A DNA stretch of 64,000 bases from Przewalskia tangutica. Its lineage: Eukaryota; Streptophyta; Magnoliopsida; Solanales; Solanaceae. The notes under the pieces are model-generated. The model ran no database searches, had not been told where the DNA came from, and was given only the letters and a program-made list of their open reading frames with translations. Position 1 is the first letter of the stretch. The number at the start of each line of letters is the position of its first letter. This document shows, one piece after another, positions 11,691 through 23,508 of the stretch. The stretch lies in assembly GCA_029844215.1 (NCBI GenBank), contig CM056725.1:35680485-35744484 (forward strand), in the 5' to 3' direction. A program made the translations under genes and the position numbers.

Positions 11691-12282
11691 GATTGATGTT
11701 GTGGGCGTGAGACCCATAGTTATATTTGAGTGATGACTGAGGCGTGAGTCCCCGATCGATATGATCGCTTTTATGTTGTGAATCGTAGTTTGGTTATCAT
11801 ACATGTCTCCCGCTTTATATAGACTAGTATGATTTCATTACGATTTTTACAGCCACATACTTGGTACTGTTGCATCGACTCTCCTTCGGCCGCGCTCATG
11901 CCGCAGTAGAGGTACATCGGCCGTGGATCCCCGCCTTAGGATCACGTCAAAGATATCGGAAGCTCCGCTTCTTCTGAGGCTTATCTTTTGTATGTGTTCC
12001 CCGAGTTGTAGGTTCTTGTACATTCTGTGGTATAGCGGGCCCCGTCCCGTCATAGTCGTTGTAAATCTTAGAGGTCTGTAGTATCGCTGCAAGCGTGGTT
12101 GTAAAGGATTAAACTGCTCGTGTTTTATGTATATACCAAGGCAACCGCTTTGGTTGGCCTGCTTATTATTATATCTCTTGTTTCATGACTCATGTTTTAT
12201 TTTCCGCCGTTTTCTCTCGATGTTGTATCACTAGGGTGCCCGGATAAGGCACCAAGAACGCCCCGAACGGTCGTTACAAAAG

Positions 12283-12294
12283 TGGTATCGGAGC
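12283..12294 (+). other. Primer-binding site, element B
   Basis: TGGTATCGGAGC, one base away from the initiator tRNA-Met complement (CAG read as CGG). It starts five bases after the LTR end. Confidence 0.85.
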
Positions 12295-12479
12295 GCTTAA
12301 TCCTCGGAAAGTGTCTGCATCGTGTCTAGTAGAGTCTTGATTATCGCGTGTTGTGCACCACATCTATAATCGTGAGGCTATAGGACATTTAGGATTGGTT
12401 TCCATTCTTCTCATTCCGAGATCGTGCCTTAGAGTGTGTTGTAAGTTGGACCCTCCGACGTATCTCGCTTTTACCGATT

Positions 12480-13690
12480 ATGCCTCCGCAGCAGCAAGCA
12501 ACCAGAGGGCGGCAATGAGAGGAGTACAGAGGAGTATGAGGCGCAGCCCGCATAAGACTGAGGTTGTGCTTCGACGGCGGTTTTGTGACGCCGCCAAATT
12601 TCAAAGAGGTTAGAGCCGCAAAGAATGGCCGCCGAGACCGCAGCACTGAGCCTCCACCCCACACCGGGGCGCAGGAGATGGGTTACGCGAGATGGCCCGG
12701 CTTGCCGCCGTGGTCGTGGCCGATATGAGGATAGGCCGGACGCAGCAGCCTGGCCAAAGAGCACCAGCGGTTCACCCCGAGCAGATAGTTTGAGGCTACG
12801 GGACTTTCTCGAGTTGTAGCCCGCCAGAGTTTTATGGGTCGAGGCTCGAGGATGATCCGCAGGAGTTCATCCCAGCTGACAGCCGATCACGCGGTGATCA
12901 AGGCTTCGAACCGAGTCTTTGACCTTGTTCGTGACGCATCGCCGCGTGATACCGCAATGATTGGTTTGATTCACGAGCTTTCCGGGAGAGCATGCACTCC
13001 AAAGATGGGATGAGTTTTCGCGGCTTTCTCACCCACTTCTTGCCTCCGCAGATGAGGAGGGCACGGCCGGCGATTTTTGATGCTTAGACAGAGCGCGACG
13101 GCTCGGGAGTACAATGTGAGTTCGACTCATCGTCCCAGACGTCCCAAATACTGGTAGCTAGTATGGAGGATCGAGTGCACCGCCACGCCACCGGATTAGA
13201 TGATTACTTAACAGAGGCTTGTTCGGTAGCTCTTCACCGCATGGACATTGCCCGCACGCAGCTCATGCACTAGGATGTGAGGTGCGGAGAGGTCGACGGA
13301 ATGACTGGATCAGCGTAAGAGGCCGTGACATCGTGGTCTTTGGCGACTTTCGAGGCGGACCGCCTCAAGAAGCAGACTAGTTTTGTACCCCGCTTGCATG
13401 CAGTGGTCCTCCGCCTTCGTGAGCGGTCGTGGCTCCAAGGCTTCGTGTTTCAGAAGTAAGCGGTGTTGGCGGACGCGGTCACCCCTACCTCGGTGTGGTC
13501 GATGTGGTAGACCGCATTTCGGGAGTGTCGTGGTGCCGAGGAGCTTGTTATTTTTGGCGGCAGCAGGCCATTTTGCGAGGAACTGTCCGACCAAGGGTAG
13601 CACGGATGTTACGACTCACCATCGGATCAGCTGGTTCATCGCTTTCATACATGCTACCGCAGGCGTGCCTATGATTAGAGTGGAGCGGTA
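12480..13690 (+). pseudogene. Element B Gag (broken)
   Basis: Degenerate capsid gene. An ATG at 12480 opens with MPPQQQATRGRQ and stops at once. Recognisable later pieces, in different frames, are DSLRLRDFL (about 12784), the capsid block equivalent to C's SREHAPPAIWDEF region (about 12960-13030), EDRVHRHATGLDDYL-like sequence (about 13165-13210), and a damaged nucleocapsid region (PRCGRCGRPHFG near 13490 and AGHFARNCPTKGST near 13562-13603). The second CCHC knuckle lacks a proper first half because TGCGGGC-type sequence reads as TGGCGGC. Several frameshifts and stops; no protease or RT follows. Confidence 0.8.
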
Positions 13691-14431
13691 GCTGTATATC
13701 CTTAACCTCTAGAGTTTTGGTATGCTTGTTATGATGGTCTCATTATTATGTGCTATGTACAAATAGCGTTGTGTTAATTATGAGTTAGAAAACATGCTTA
13801 GTTGGGAGGATACGTATGGGGGCATGGTAAGTGTGAACCTTAGACTATGTCACGACTAAGACCTTAGGGGTAAGGTCGTCTTGAGATTAAAGATTTATTT
13901 TATGTTTGACCCTTATCAGAGTAGTGGTATACGTGGGATTTATTTGTGTGATAAGTCCGTGGGTAGTGTGAGATGGAAGTGGTAGCTTTCATGATGTGAA
14001 TTAGTAAGATTGTTCCGGATCGGGAACAAGAGTTCTGGTCGGGGTCGGGTTGAGGACCATTTGCGGGTCAACCCAGAACCCGGTTTGGGGTGCGGGTCCT
14101 GGGTGGTCCCGCCAGTGGTAGGGTCACGAGGATGCTAGGCCCAAGTTTGTATGATCATCGTATGAGTTCGTGGACGCGTTCGACCAGAACGGTTCGTAAA
14201 GGCCGGAATGGCCTTAAGGAAGTTTGAGGTTAGTAAGATGACCAAGTTTGAGGTAGTGACTCGCAGATTTTCGAACAAGTAATGACCAAGTATGGTACGT
14301 CCGGGAGAGTTCTAGTGTTCGAGAAGCGGTACAACGAGTAAGGAGGAAGATAACGTGTGTTATTTCGCGCTGCCAAGTCGTGGCGTTGACAACTTGTTAG
14401 AGGAACTTCATCGATATCCGTCTTGAGAAGG
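13691..14431 (+). other. Post-gag non-coding spacer, element B
   Basis: Occupies the place of pol. No coding similarity was seen, but the order of short blocks is shared with A, C, H and J: CTAAGACCTTAGGGGTAAGG-type sequence, GGATAAGTCC, a GGGTTGA/TCAACCC hairpin at 14047-14074, then GTGGTCCCGCC and GTTAGGCCCA-type blocks. Sharing among separate insertions suggests it was inherited from one founder or has a cis function. Confidence 0.6.
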
Positions 14432-14463
14432 AACATTCGGACGAATGTTTCTAAGAGGGAGAA
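14432..14463 (+). other. Stem-loop and polypurine tract, element B
   Basis: AACATTCG (14432-14439) and CGAATGTT (14442-14449) form an 8-bp inverted repeat. It is followed by the purine run AAGAGGGAGAA (14453-14463) that abuts the 3' LTR and should prime plus-strand synthesis. Confidence 0.8.
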
Positions 14464-15139
14464 TGTTATACCCGTAGTTGCAGTGGTATGTATGTGAGGA
14501 CGACGCACGAGAGTACGCAGAAAATTTTGAAAAGAAAGAAAGATGTGAGTTTTCACGGAAAAGTTTCCGTTATTTGTGAAGAAAAAGGTTCGTTAATGGG
14601 AATTGGATTCCCGATTTGGTATTTGGACTTCATAGATTATATTAGAATTTTGAGATTTTATTTTCTGAATGGTCACGTGGGCCCACGGAGAAATTTACTG
14701 GCTTTTGGGGCCCGCTTTGTTTTTGAGATTTCGTATTTTGGATATTTTCTAAGACGAAATATTCGGCGAATCGGGGCGACACGTGTCACCCCATGTGGCA
14801 CCTGGCCGATTTTACATTTGTGCACAACACCCATTGGAGTCGTTTTCGACTAAACGCTTACGTAACTTGCGAAGGAAAATTCCGGCTATGTCGCTTTGTA
14901 TTTTTGCGGATTTTTCCGAGAGACGAAACATTTTGGACCAACGGGAGGGTGATACGTGTCACCCTCACAATGGAGCACGCGCGACTTGGCCGACTGGCGG
15001 GCAAGTTGTGGTAGATATTTGTGTAGATATTTGTGAGGGTTTTAAGGAGTAGGGTCTAGGGTGCACTTGGCTTGATCTTGGCCTTACACTTGCCTTGCAC
15101 ATGGCTTAATCTTGGCCATTGGTTGGCCTTTGGTTTTGC

Positions 15140-15147
15140 TATAAATA
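15140..15147 (+). promoter_or_regulatory. TATA box, element B 3' LTR
   Basis: GCTATAAATACCCC, at the same LTR position as in the 5' copy. Confidence 0.65.
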
Positions 15148-17034
15148 CCCCTCCCTTGTGAAGACTTATTCATTCACTCCTCACTTTGTCTAAGTCTTGA
15201 AATCCCTCCTCCTCTAGTAGCTCTCGCCCTAAGCCTCTCCCTCCCTCCTCCTGGCCTTTGGCCGAGCGGTTCCCCCTCAGTGGTGCTAGCCGTGGGGTAC
15301 CCCCCCTAGCCTAGTTGTTTTCGTATAATACCCCTTGTTGTGGTATAGAAATACTCCCCTAGTATTGTTATAATGCCCAAAATACCTTAGCCTTGTACCT
15401 TGTAGTATTCCAAAGATACCTCTTTACGTAGAGTCCGAAATACTACCTTTGTCCTTTTTAGTCTCAAACCAAAACCCTAAGGAAATCTTCATAGTTGGTT
15501 GAAGTTTTTGAGTAGAAGTTGGTTAGAACTTCTAAGGGTTGTTTGGAGTGGTTTGAGCGCACGGAGTGAGCTAAACCTTGCTCAGATCGACATTATAACT
15601 TGGATAATTTTGGGCTTATCGAGGTAATTATCTTGTCCTCTATTGTAATTGGAAATTACATGTTTGTTAGAATATATAGTTGAAGTATACTATATATGGA
15701 ACTATACTTAGTATTCGCAATGTCTTTTGACTTAAGCTCAAGAATAAAGAATCGAATCAATCAGTATTTACATAGGGTATCAGCAGTAGACTTGTGTAGT
15801 ATTATCAGTAGAATTGTACACGCCCGTTAGACGTAACCCCCGGTTGGCTTGGTAGCCTCGATAGAGAGGAGATTTACGCTGCCATGTGAGGTGTCCAATT
15901 TTCTATAGAAAGATAGAAACTTGTGTTTTGGGGTTAATAGACGTTTGTGACCTTTATAGTGAAAGTACTAAGAGTAGCGATTCTACTCGAGGAGTGGAAA
16001 GGGCTAGCAAGCGTTGTAGTACTTGGAGCATTTTGCTTATTGTCGATAAATCGTCGCGAGGTATGTGAACCTCTTCCTATCTTTTCTAGCATGATTGTTG
16101 TGAACTATGTAGTACGGTAGACGCATACGTGCTAAGTGATTTGGTTGGTTTAAAACATGGGTGTTATAATAGCTTTATGGGAAGTTAGTTATAACGACCT
16201 TATGTAAGTGAAAATGGTTTATCGATGTTAGAAGTTAAGAGACTTGATCTTATAAGATAAGAGACTTAACTTATTTGTTTTTAATGTGGATGTTTGTGTG
16301 AAACCTCATTCGTGAGTAATGAGTACTTGGTTTTAAAGGGATAATGTTTTACTGATTTCGAATCGAATGTGTATCGACGCACCACCGCAGCGTTAATAAA
16401 AGGAAAATGAATTGAATAATGATGTGTTGTATTAAAACCAAGAGAAACCTCCATCCGCATGTAAGCTAAGATGAGACAAAATGATATTACATTTTCTAGA
16501 TCATGGTCAGTAATAAGATCGTTATAAACAAGAATAAACTACTCACATATATGACATATGTTACTCAATTGTTCTAAAAAGGAATCAAGTGATTAAGTTT
16601 GGGAACTATGAAACCATTTGAAAATGAGAAGCTTGAGTAATCAAACTAGGCAACCGAACTTAGGAAAAGAATGTTGTTACTTGATTTTGAAAAGGAATGT
16701 GGTTTGGTCATTCTAATACTACGTATCGTGACTTTTATAAGTAATGGATCTCTTTAAAAGAACTTAACGATGTAGTACTTTGGGGTTAAAAACCCGACCT
16801 TGGCATAAAATGAAAGTACTTAGAGTTGTGTGAAACTTGCCTATGCTTGTTGTTGTGAAACTTGCCTATGCTTGTTCCGTGAAACTTGCCTATGCTTGTG
16901 ATGATAGCCTTTGTTGTGCAAGTGTGGTATTTCACGTTACCGCCTCTCGATGTAGGCCGACTTGTCGAGAACTTACTTGACGCGGCCGGCGGTGATGGAG
17001 AATTCCACCGTATGTTTCCATTTTGATTACCGCC

Positions 17035-17330
17035 TTGTTGTTGATGTCACATGGACATGTCTACACCGATGCAGACTCCGGCACGCGTTACGCCGGGTCG
17101 ACACCCGATATATTGTTATTGTGGTTACATGGACATGTCTACACCGAGGTAGAATTCCGGGGCATGCGTGTGGCGGGGTTGATCACCCAAAGATATTATT
17201 GTTGATGTCATACGGACGTGTTCACACCGAGGTAGAATTCCGGCATGTGGCCAGGGGCATTGGTATTATTGTTGCATCATGGACATGTCTACACCGATGC
17301 AGAATTCCGGCATGATCCATGATGCGAACA
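17035..17330 (+). repeat. Minisatellite in B 3' LTR
   Basis: Counterpart of 11395-11690 with the same unit order and scattered small indels. Confidence 0.8.
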
Positions 17331-17929
17331 TGATTGATGTTGTGGGCGTGAGACCCATAGTTATATTTGAGTGATGACTGAGGCGTGAGTCCCGATCGAT
17401 ATGATCGCTTTTATGTTGTGAATCGTAGTTTGGTTATCATACATGTCTCCCGCTTTATATAGACTAGTATGATTTCATTACGATTTTTACGCCACATACT
17501 TGGTACTGTTAGATCGACCTCCTTCGGGCCGCGTTCATGCCGCAGTAGAGGTACATCGGTCGTGGATCCCCGCCTTAGGATCACGCCCAAAGATATCGGG
17601 AAGCTCCGCTTTCTTCTGAGGCTTATCTTTTGTATGTGTTCCCGAGTTGTAGGTTCTGTACATTCTGTGGTATGGCGGGCCCCGTCCCGCCATAGTCGTT
17701 GTAAATCTTAGAGGTCTGTAGTACTGTTGTGGGCAGGGTTGTAAAGGATTAAACTGTTCAGGTTTTATGTATATACTGAAGGCAACCGTTTTGGTTGGCC
17801 TGTTTATTATTATATCTCTTGTTTCATGACTCATGTTTTATTTTCCGCTGGTTTTCTCTGATGTTGTATCACTAGGGTGCCCGGGATAAGGCACCAGTAA
17901 CGGGCCCCGGAACGGGTCGTTACACATTC

Positions 17930-19720
17930 GTGAGTAATGAGTACTTGGTTTTCAAAAGAAATAATGTTTTACTGATTTCGTAAATCAGAATAAGTATCGA
18001 ACAAACCACATCAGCGCTAATAAAGGGAAATGTTTTGACTAATAAAGTATTATTAAAACCAGTAGAAACTACCATCCGTGATAAGCTAAGATGAGACAAA
18101 ATGATATTACATTTCCTAGATCATGGCTGTTGTATCAAGATTGTTATGAACAAGAATAACCTACTCACACATAAGGTATATGTTTCTCAAATTGTTTTAA
18201 AGGATTAAAACTATGAACTACAAACCTTTCGAAAATGAGAAACTTGAGTAATTGAAATTAGGCAAACTTGGAACGTTTGGAAAAGAATGTTGTTACTTGA
18301 TTTTACAAAGAGAAGTGTTTTGATTTACTTCAAAAGATAATCACTCTATTTTCATATGCTACGGGTATTGTGTGACTTTTGTGAAAGTAGCGTATCTTTT
18401 AAAGAGTTAATGTATGAAGTGCTTTGGGGATAAAAACCCGATCTTGTTAATCATATAGTAGAAAGTATCTTGTGTGTATAACTTGATTGTGTTGGTTTGT
18501 GATAGCCTTGTAATACTTTTTTGTTGATTTGTTAAGTAAACATGCTAGGATGCTACGTGTGTTAGTATCTTATGATGTTTGTGTAAAGGGGTTTCCCTTG
18601 ATTGTGCTTATGTTGTTTAAACGATAAGTCGTTATGTTAGTATTGTATCACCATGATTCCGGTTAAGCTTCCTCCGACGCGGTAGACTCAGCGGTCTGTG
18701 TGACCTATGATTCGAGAATACCTTACGCGGTCTCATGGTATCGGCGCGAATCGCGGAGTTCCGTGTTAGTGCGCGCCTTTGTGGTCACGCGGTCTATGTG
18801 GCCACGCGGACGGCGAGTCGTGGATCTTTGTCGGGAGTAGCTACCTCGATGCGGGAATACCTCACGCGCCATTGGAGTGGCCCACGCGAGCTACGGAGTT
18901 CCAAGGCTAGACGCGCACATTAGATATCGCGGCGCGTGGCCGCTTTGATCATGTGACGGTTCAGACAGATCATGATACGATTTATGACCTTGTTTTATCG
19001 TGGGTTTTAGTAGTCGGCTATGCCTTCGCATTTACCCCGCACGGTTTTATGATGACACGTGGGACCGGTGTTCATGTGTATTCCTTGGTGCTTTATATCA
19101 TAGATCGCCGCAGCGGAGGAAGGTATTCCACGCATGATTGATGTGGGCGTGAGACCCATTGTTATATTTGAGTGATGACTTTGAGGCGTGAGTCCCCGAC
19201 TTGACATGATCGCTATTTATCGTGAATCGTAGTTTGGTTATCATACATGTCTCCCGCTTTATATAGACTACTATGATTTCATTTACGTATTTTTCGATTC
19301 ACATACTTGGTACTGTTATCGACCTCCTTCGGGCCGCGTTCATGCCGCAGTTGAGGTACACGATCGCCGATCCTAGCTCTCGTGGTCACGCCGCTTGGGA
19401 AGCTCCGCTTTCCAGAGGCTTATCGGCCGTATAGTCCCCCGTAGTAGGTGCTTACATTCGTGGTATGGCGGGGCCCTGTCCCGCCATTGTTGTCATGTCA
19501 CTCTTAGAGGTCTGTAGTACTGTTGTGGGCGGAGTTGTTTATGGGATGTAACTGTTCGAATTTAAGTTTTCATATATACATCCCGAAAGGCAATTTTTCT
19601 CAGATTATTATTTCATACTTCATGTTGGTTCATGTTATTGTTTTATATTCCGCTGATTTCTCTGATGTTGTATCACTAGGTGCCCGGTAAGGCACCAACA
19701 CGCCCGGTTCGGTCGTGATA
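17930..19720 (+). repeat. Element A 5' LTR, second part
   Basis: Continues A's LTR after B and ends GTCGTGATA at 19720, where related LTRs have GTGACA. It includes a degenerate CACGCGG-rich repeat (about 18720-18960) and the terminal GGTGCC/GGCACC hairpin. It matches 23726-25513. Confidence 0.93.
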
Positions 19721-19724
19721 AAAG

Positions 19725-19738
19725 TGGTATCGTGAGCG
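19725..19738 (+). other. Primer-binding site, element A
   Basis: TGGTATCGTGAGCG: the tRNA-Met complement with CAG replaced by CGTG, which makes the site one base longer than a working primer match. Confidence 0.85.
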
Positions 19739-19926
19739 CTAATCCTCGGAAAGTGTCTACAGACCGTATCTAGTAGAGTCTTGATTATCGGTGTGTTGTG
19801 CACCACACCAATAATCAGGAGGCTATAGGATATTTAGGATTGGTTTACATTCTTCTCACTCTGAGATCGTGCCTTAGAGCTGTGTTGTAAGTTGGACCCT
19901 CTAACGTATTTCTTCCCCTTACCGTT

Positions 19927-20650
19927 ATACCTCCGCGTAGGGCAACCCGCCCAGAGCAAGGCGCCGAGGAGCCGCGAGTGAGTACAGAGGTTACGAGGCA
20001 CAGCCCAATCATTACCTAGGTAGTGCTTCATTCGGGAGTTCTGCGACGCCACTAGCCCCAGAAGTTTAGCACGGCGGCGGCCTCATCGCGGCCATGACAT
20101 TTGAACCTTCGCCCACGGCAGGATCGAGAATATAGATTGCAAAAAGGCGACCCTGTTACTAACTATGGATTTGGATACCAGAGAGTATACCGATGTACCG
20201 CGAGTCTTGATGACTATCTAAGAGAGGGTTGTTAAGAAGTAGCTCTTCAGTCAAGAATGAGCATGACCTGCGTTCAGGCTTATGTGCAACAAATTGAGAA
20301 ACGTAGAGATTGACGGGTTAACGGCGACGAGAAGAGGCCGCAATGAAGGTCCTTTGGTAACTTTCAAGGCGAATCGCCTCACCAGCAGATTGGTTATACA
20401 CATCCACCAGTACAGAATGGTCCTCCATAAGGTTCAGGATGTTGGGGGTAAGCCGGAGTTGGTCAGAGCTCCAGAGCTTCCGGTTCACAGCTACACGTAG
20501 GTTTCAGCCAGCCGGATTCAGTTTTTCCGGTGTTCATTAGTGTGACGCCATCCCGGGAATGTCGTCTTTTAGTTGGTACTTGTTTTACCTGCGGCCGTCA
20601 GGGCCATGTGTCGAAAGAATGTCCTAGTAGGAGGGATGTAAGTAGGAGGA
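19927..20650 (+). pseudogene. Element A Gag (broken, intact zinc knuckle)
   Basis: The expected start reads ATA instead of ATG at 19927-19929, then CCTCCGCGTAGGGC (PPRRA...). The capsid part is much shortened compared with element C: the block encoding SLRLRDFL to HFLPPQMRRAR is not seen. The nucleocapsid survives as CRLLVGTCFTCGRQGHVSKE plus CPSRR, with a perfect CX2CX4HX4C knuckle at 20581-20622. The knuckle would bind RNA during packaging. Upstream it resembles H, which has the same shortened capsid. Whether any protein is made is doubtful. Confidence 0.75.
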
Positions 20651-21354
20651 CTCAGCCTTCATGATCGTGACCGCCATCATCTTCCCTGCGCCTACGGGTA
20701 GGTTTGATTAGAACGACAGGGGAGTGAAGCAGTAGATACATGTATATCCTTAACCCTCTAGAGATTAGTATGTGTAAGATGAGTATATCTTAAGTATTAT
20801 GTTCAGATAACATAAGTGAAAAAAATTATGATTAGATATCATGGTTAGATAACCGAGTAAGATTTGGGGGATAGAGGAAGTGTGAACCTTAGAGTCTTAT
20901 ACGTGGAGACCTTAGAGGCAAGACCATCTTAGGTAAAAGATTTATATTTTTACGTTTAACCCTTGTCGGAGTGCATGGTGCACGTGAGCTATGTTTGTGG
21001 GATAAGTCCCTGAGTAGTGTGGAATGGAAGAGGGTAGTTGAGCTAATAAGACCGCTAGGTTTTCGTAACGTGATTAGTGAGAGTTTTTCGAATCGGGGAG
21101 CTAGTGTTTTACGCGTTGTCGGGTCGGGTTGAGGCCACGATGCGGGTCAACCCGCGGCCTGTATGGTGGTGGTGTCAGTTTGTGGTGGTCCCGCCTTGTG
21201 ATAGGGTCATGAGGGTGTTAGGCCCATGTTTGGTTAACCAGCGTACAAGTCGTGGATGCATTCGACTAGTAGTCGGGCCGAGGAAGTCAGCCCGTCTTGT
21301 CTTCTAGTAGAGACCGTGTACTCGGTAGTAAGTTGCGGGAGGATTATTTCAGGA
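20651..21354 (+). other. Post-gag non-coding spacer, element A
   Basis: Same block order as in B, with the GGGTTGA (21126-21132) / TCAACCC (21147-21153) hairpin followed by the GTGGTCCCGCC and GTTAGGCCCA blocks. No coding similarity was found. Confidence 0.6.
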
Positions 21355-21830
21355 AGGTTGCACGAGGTGCCTGCTTTCACCTTATGACAGACAGTGAAGC
21401 CCAGGTTGTGGCTATTTTCGTTTTCTGAAAGTTTTACCAGGCAGAGTTAAGAACTCAGGTAAGTCTCCGTATCGTATTCGTCCTCGGGCCAGTGTTTTGA
21501 TTTCAGGGGTAGCTGTGAGGATTGTTGTCTCCTGTTGAGGGAGTGTTTTTAGCTACCATTTCAGTGTTCAGTTTTTGCCTTCTGAAGCCTTAGAGGCGGA
21601 AGTGTAAGTCACGGCCGATTGGTTCGATGTTGGCAAGGTTCGGATAGTTGGTTCAGTTTGTTCCAACGGACTAGGGTAGGTGGAGCTTGTCTAGGCGGGT
21701 TATTGGCAGCTCAGAGAAATCGTGCGGATAAGCGGCGACGACGCTTAGAGTTCAGGTTGACGGTCGGTCTTCTTGAAGGTACCACCCCGGATGGGTTGTG
21801 ACGAGTTTTGGAAACTGAAGCAGTAACATA
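21355..21830 (+). pseudogene. Element A integrase-tail remnant
   Basis: Two pieces resemble the end of gypsy integrase. Near 21620 the sequence reads PIGWFDVGKVRIVG, matching SPIGWFDVGEVQLVG of element I. Near 21718-21800 it reads NRADKRRRRLEF, then VGLLEGTTPDGL. This is like the DKRRR-LEF stretch and the VFLKVSPM-GVM region of element F with shifts. A weaker AFHLMTDSEAQVV (about 21380) could be the integrase core segment that normally reads AFHPQTDG. The catalytic Asp region, RT and RNase H are absent. This indicates a large internal deletion of a pol-bearing ancestor. The first piece is clearer than the third. Confidence 0.55.
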
Positions 21831-22112
21831 AATATGGTAAGAAAGAGTTCGAGTGTACAAGAAGGGTACGACGCGTAAGGGAAAAAGTGAGCATGTATTG
21901 CGAGCATAGATGTGATCATTTCTTTTGTAAGGAGGCGCGGCGAAGTATATTTTAGACCTCGGGTAAGGGCTTTTGTGTTGTTAGAGGTGTTTCCTCGTGG
22001 ACTTGGATGTAAGTATTTGCGCAGGTGTTTCTGTGGCCAGGTGTGGCAGGATTGTTTTCGTAAGTATAGCAGTGAAGACTATACTGGCGCATGTTGTTTG
22101 GGACTTAGAAGG

Positions 22113-22147
22113 AACATTCGGGACGAATGTTTCTAAGGAGGGGAGAA
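22113..22147 (+). other. Stem-loop and polypurine tract, element A
   Basis: AACATTCG (22113-22120), loop GGA, CGAATGTT (22124-22131), then AAGGAGGGGAGAA up to the 3' LTR. Confidence 0.85.
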
Positions 22148-22528
22148 TGTTATACCCCGTATTTCCAGAGTATGTACGTAGGGACGTACGTAGAAAAGTT
22201 TGAACTTTAAAGTAGGCTTGGCCGATTTTATTTTGTGCACAACCCCGACAGAGTCGTTTCGACTAAACGCTTTACACAACTGCGAAGGAAAATTCCGGCT
22301 ATGTCATTTTTAATTTTGCGGATTTTTCCGAGAGGCGAACGTGTTGGACCAACGAGAGGCGCCACTTGGCACCCTCTCATTGGCGGAAAAGTGGGGCGCA
22401 CATGGGACGAACCAACCTGGAGTTGGTAGGATATTTGTGAGGTTTTAAGGAGTAGGGACTAGGGGGCACTGGGCATATCTTGGCCCTACACTTGCATAGA
22501 CTTGGCTAGATCTTGGCCCTTGGTTTCC

Positions 22529-22536
22529 TATAAATA
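22529..22536 (+). promoter_or_regulatory. TATA box, element A 3' LTR
   Basis: CCTATAAATACCC, aligned with 7596-7603. Confidence 0.7.
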
Positions 22537-23425
22537 CCCTCCCTTTGATAAGTTTTCTTCATCCACCTCACTCCCTTAAGTCTTGAAAGCCCTCCTTTCG
22601 CAGAGGCCCTCGCCGAGAGTAGCACCCCTCATCAGGTGTGGCCGAGACCCACCCCCTTCTTTAGGGTTAAGCCGTGGGGGTACCCCCCCTTGCCTTGTTG
22701 TTCTCGTAGAATACCCCCCCACCTTGGTAGAAATACTCTCCAAGTATTGTTGCTATACCAAAATACCTGGCCCATATACCTTGTGGTATTCCAAGGTTAC
22801 ACTTATCTAAAAGCCCGTAAATACTATTATACTTCCCTTCACTACAAAACGAAACCCTAAGGAAAATCTCCATAGTTGGTTGGAGTATTAGGAAGAAGTT
22901 GCGTAGAACTTCTGGGTTGTTTGGAGCGGTGGAGCACCCGGAGTAGGAGCTAAGCGTTGCTCAGGATCGGCATTTAACTTGGATAATTATGGGCTTATCG
23001 AGGTAATTATCTTGTCTCCCTGTTGTATTAGAATTTGCATACTATTGAAGTATAAGAATAAGTATAAGTATATACAAGGAAAGTATATAAGAAAGGTATT
23101 GAACTGTACTTACATAGGACTGTATTACAGTAGACTTGTGAAGTTTGACGGGTAGGGAAGGGCTGCCCAAATTTCCGTAGAATCTTGTATCTAGATTTAT
23201 TCTACCGAGTAGTCTAGACTTTGATAGACTTGTATAACCTTTATAGGTTGAATGTTCTGTGAGTAGCATGTGCTACTTGAAAGGCGGACAAGGCTAGCCG
23301 GGTTATAGCCGTGGAGCGTTTTGCTAATAGTCGATAATCGTCGCGAGGTATGTGATTCTTCCTATCCTCTTGAGCATGATATTTTAAAGAATATATATAT
23401 AGTACGGTAGACGTACGTGTGTTAA

Positions 23426-23508
23426 CTGAATAATAATTACGGCAATGTCTCCGGACTTAAGCCTGAATAATAATTACGGCAATGTCTTTTGACTTAAGCC
23501 TGAATAAT
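23426..23508 (+). repeat. 37-bp tandem repeat, A 3' LTR
   Basis: Units begin at 23426, 23463 and 23500, the same copy number as the 5' LTR. Confidence 0.85.

Larger units (their letters stand above)
8809..12278 (+). repeat. Element B 5' LTR (3470 bp)
   Basis: TGTTATACCCCG...CGTTACA. It contains a TATA box, a 41-bp nested palindrome (10582-10622), three units of a roughly 27-bp repeat (GAAACTTGCCTATGCTTG, 11185-11255), an 81-84-bp minisatellite, and a terminal GGTGCC/GGCACC hairpin. It is very similar to 14464-17924; differences are mostly small indels at CAG/CTG-type motifs. Confidence 0.96.
8809..17924 (+). mobile_element. Element B: complete gag-only retrotransposon (9116 bp)
   Basis: Inserted in the 5' LTR of A. 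Both flanks carry the 5-bp target duplication CATTC (8804-8808 and 17925-17929), and removing B restores a sequence matching A's 3' LTR around 23722. The 5' LTR is 8809-12278, the internal region 12279-14463 (2185 bp) and the 3' LTR 14464-17924. The internal region holds only a decayed gag, a non-coding spacer and a polypurine tract. The element has almost the same length and layout as J. Confidence 0.97.
14464..17924 (+). repeat. Element B 3' LTR (3461 bp)
   Basis: Full copy of 8809-12278, ending GGGTCGTTACA right before the CATTC duplication. Its start reads TGTTATACCCG, one C shorter than the 5' copy. The minisatellite is at 17035-17330. Confidence 0.96.
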
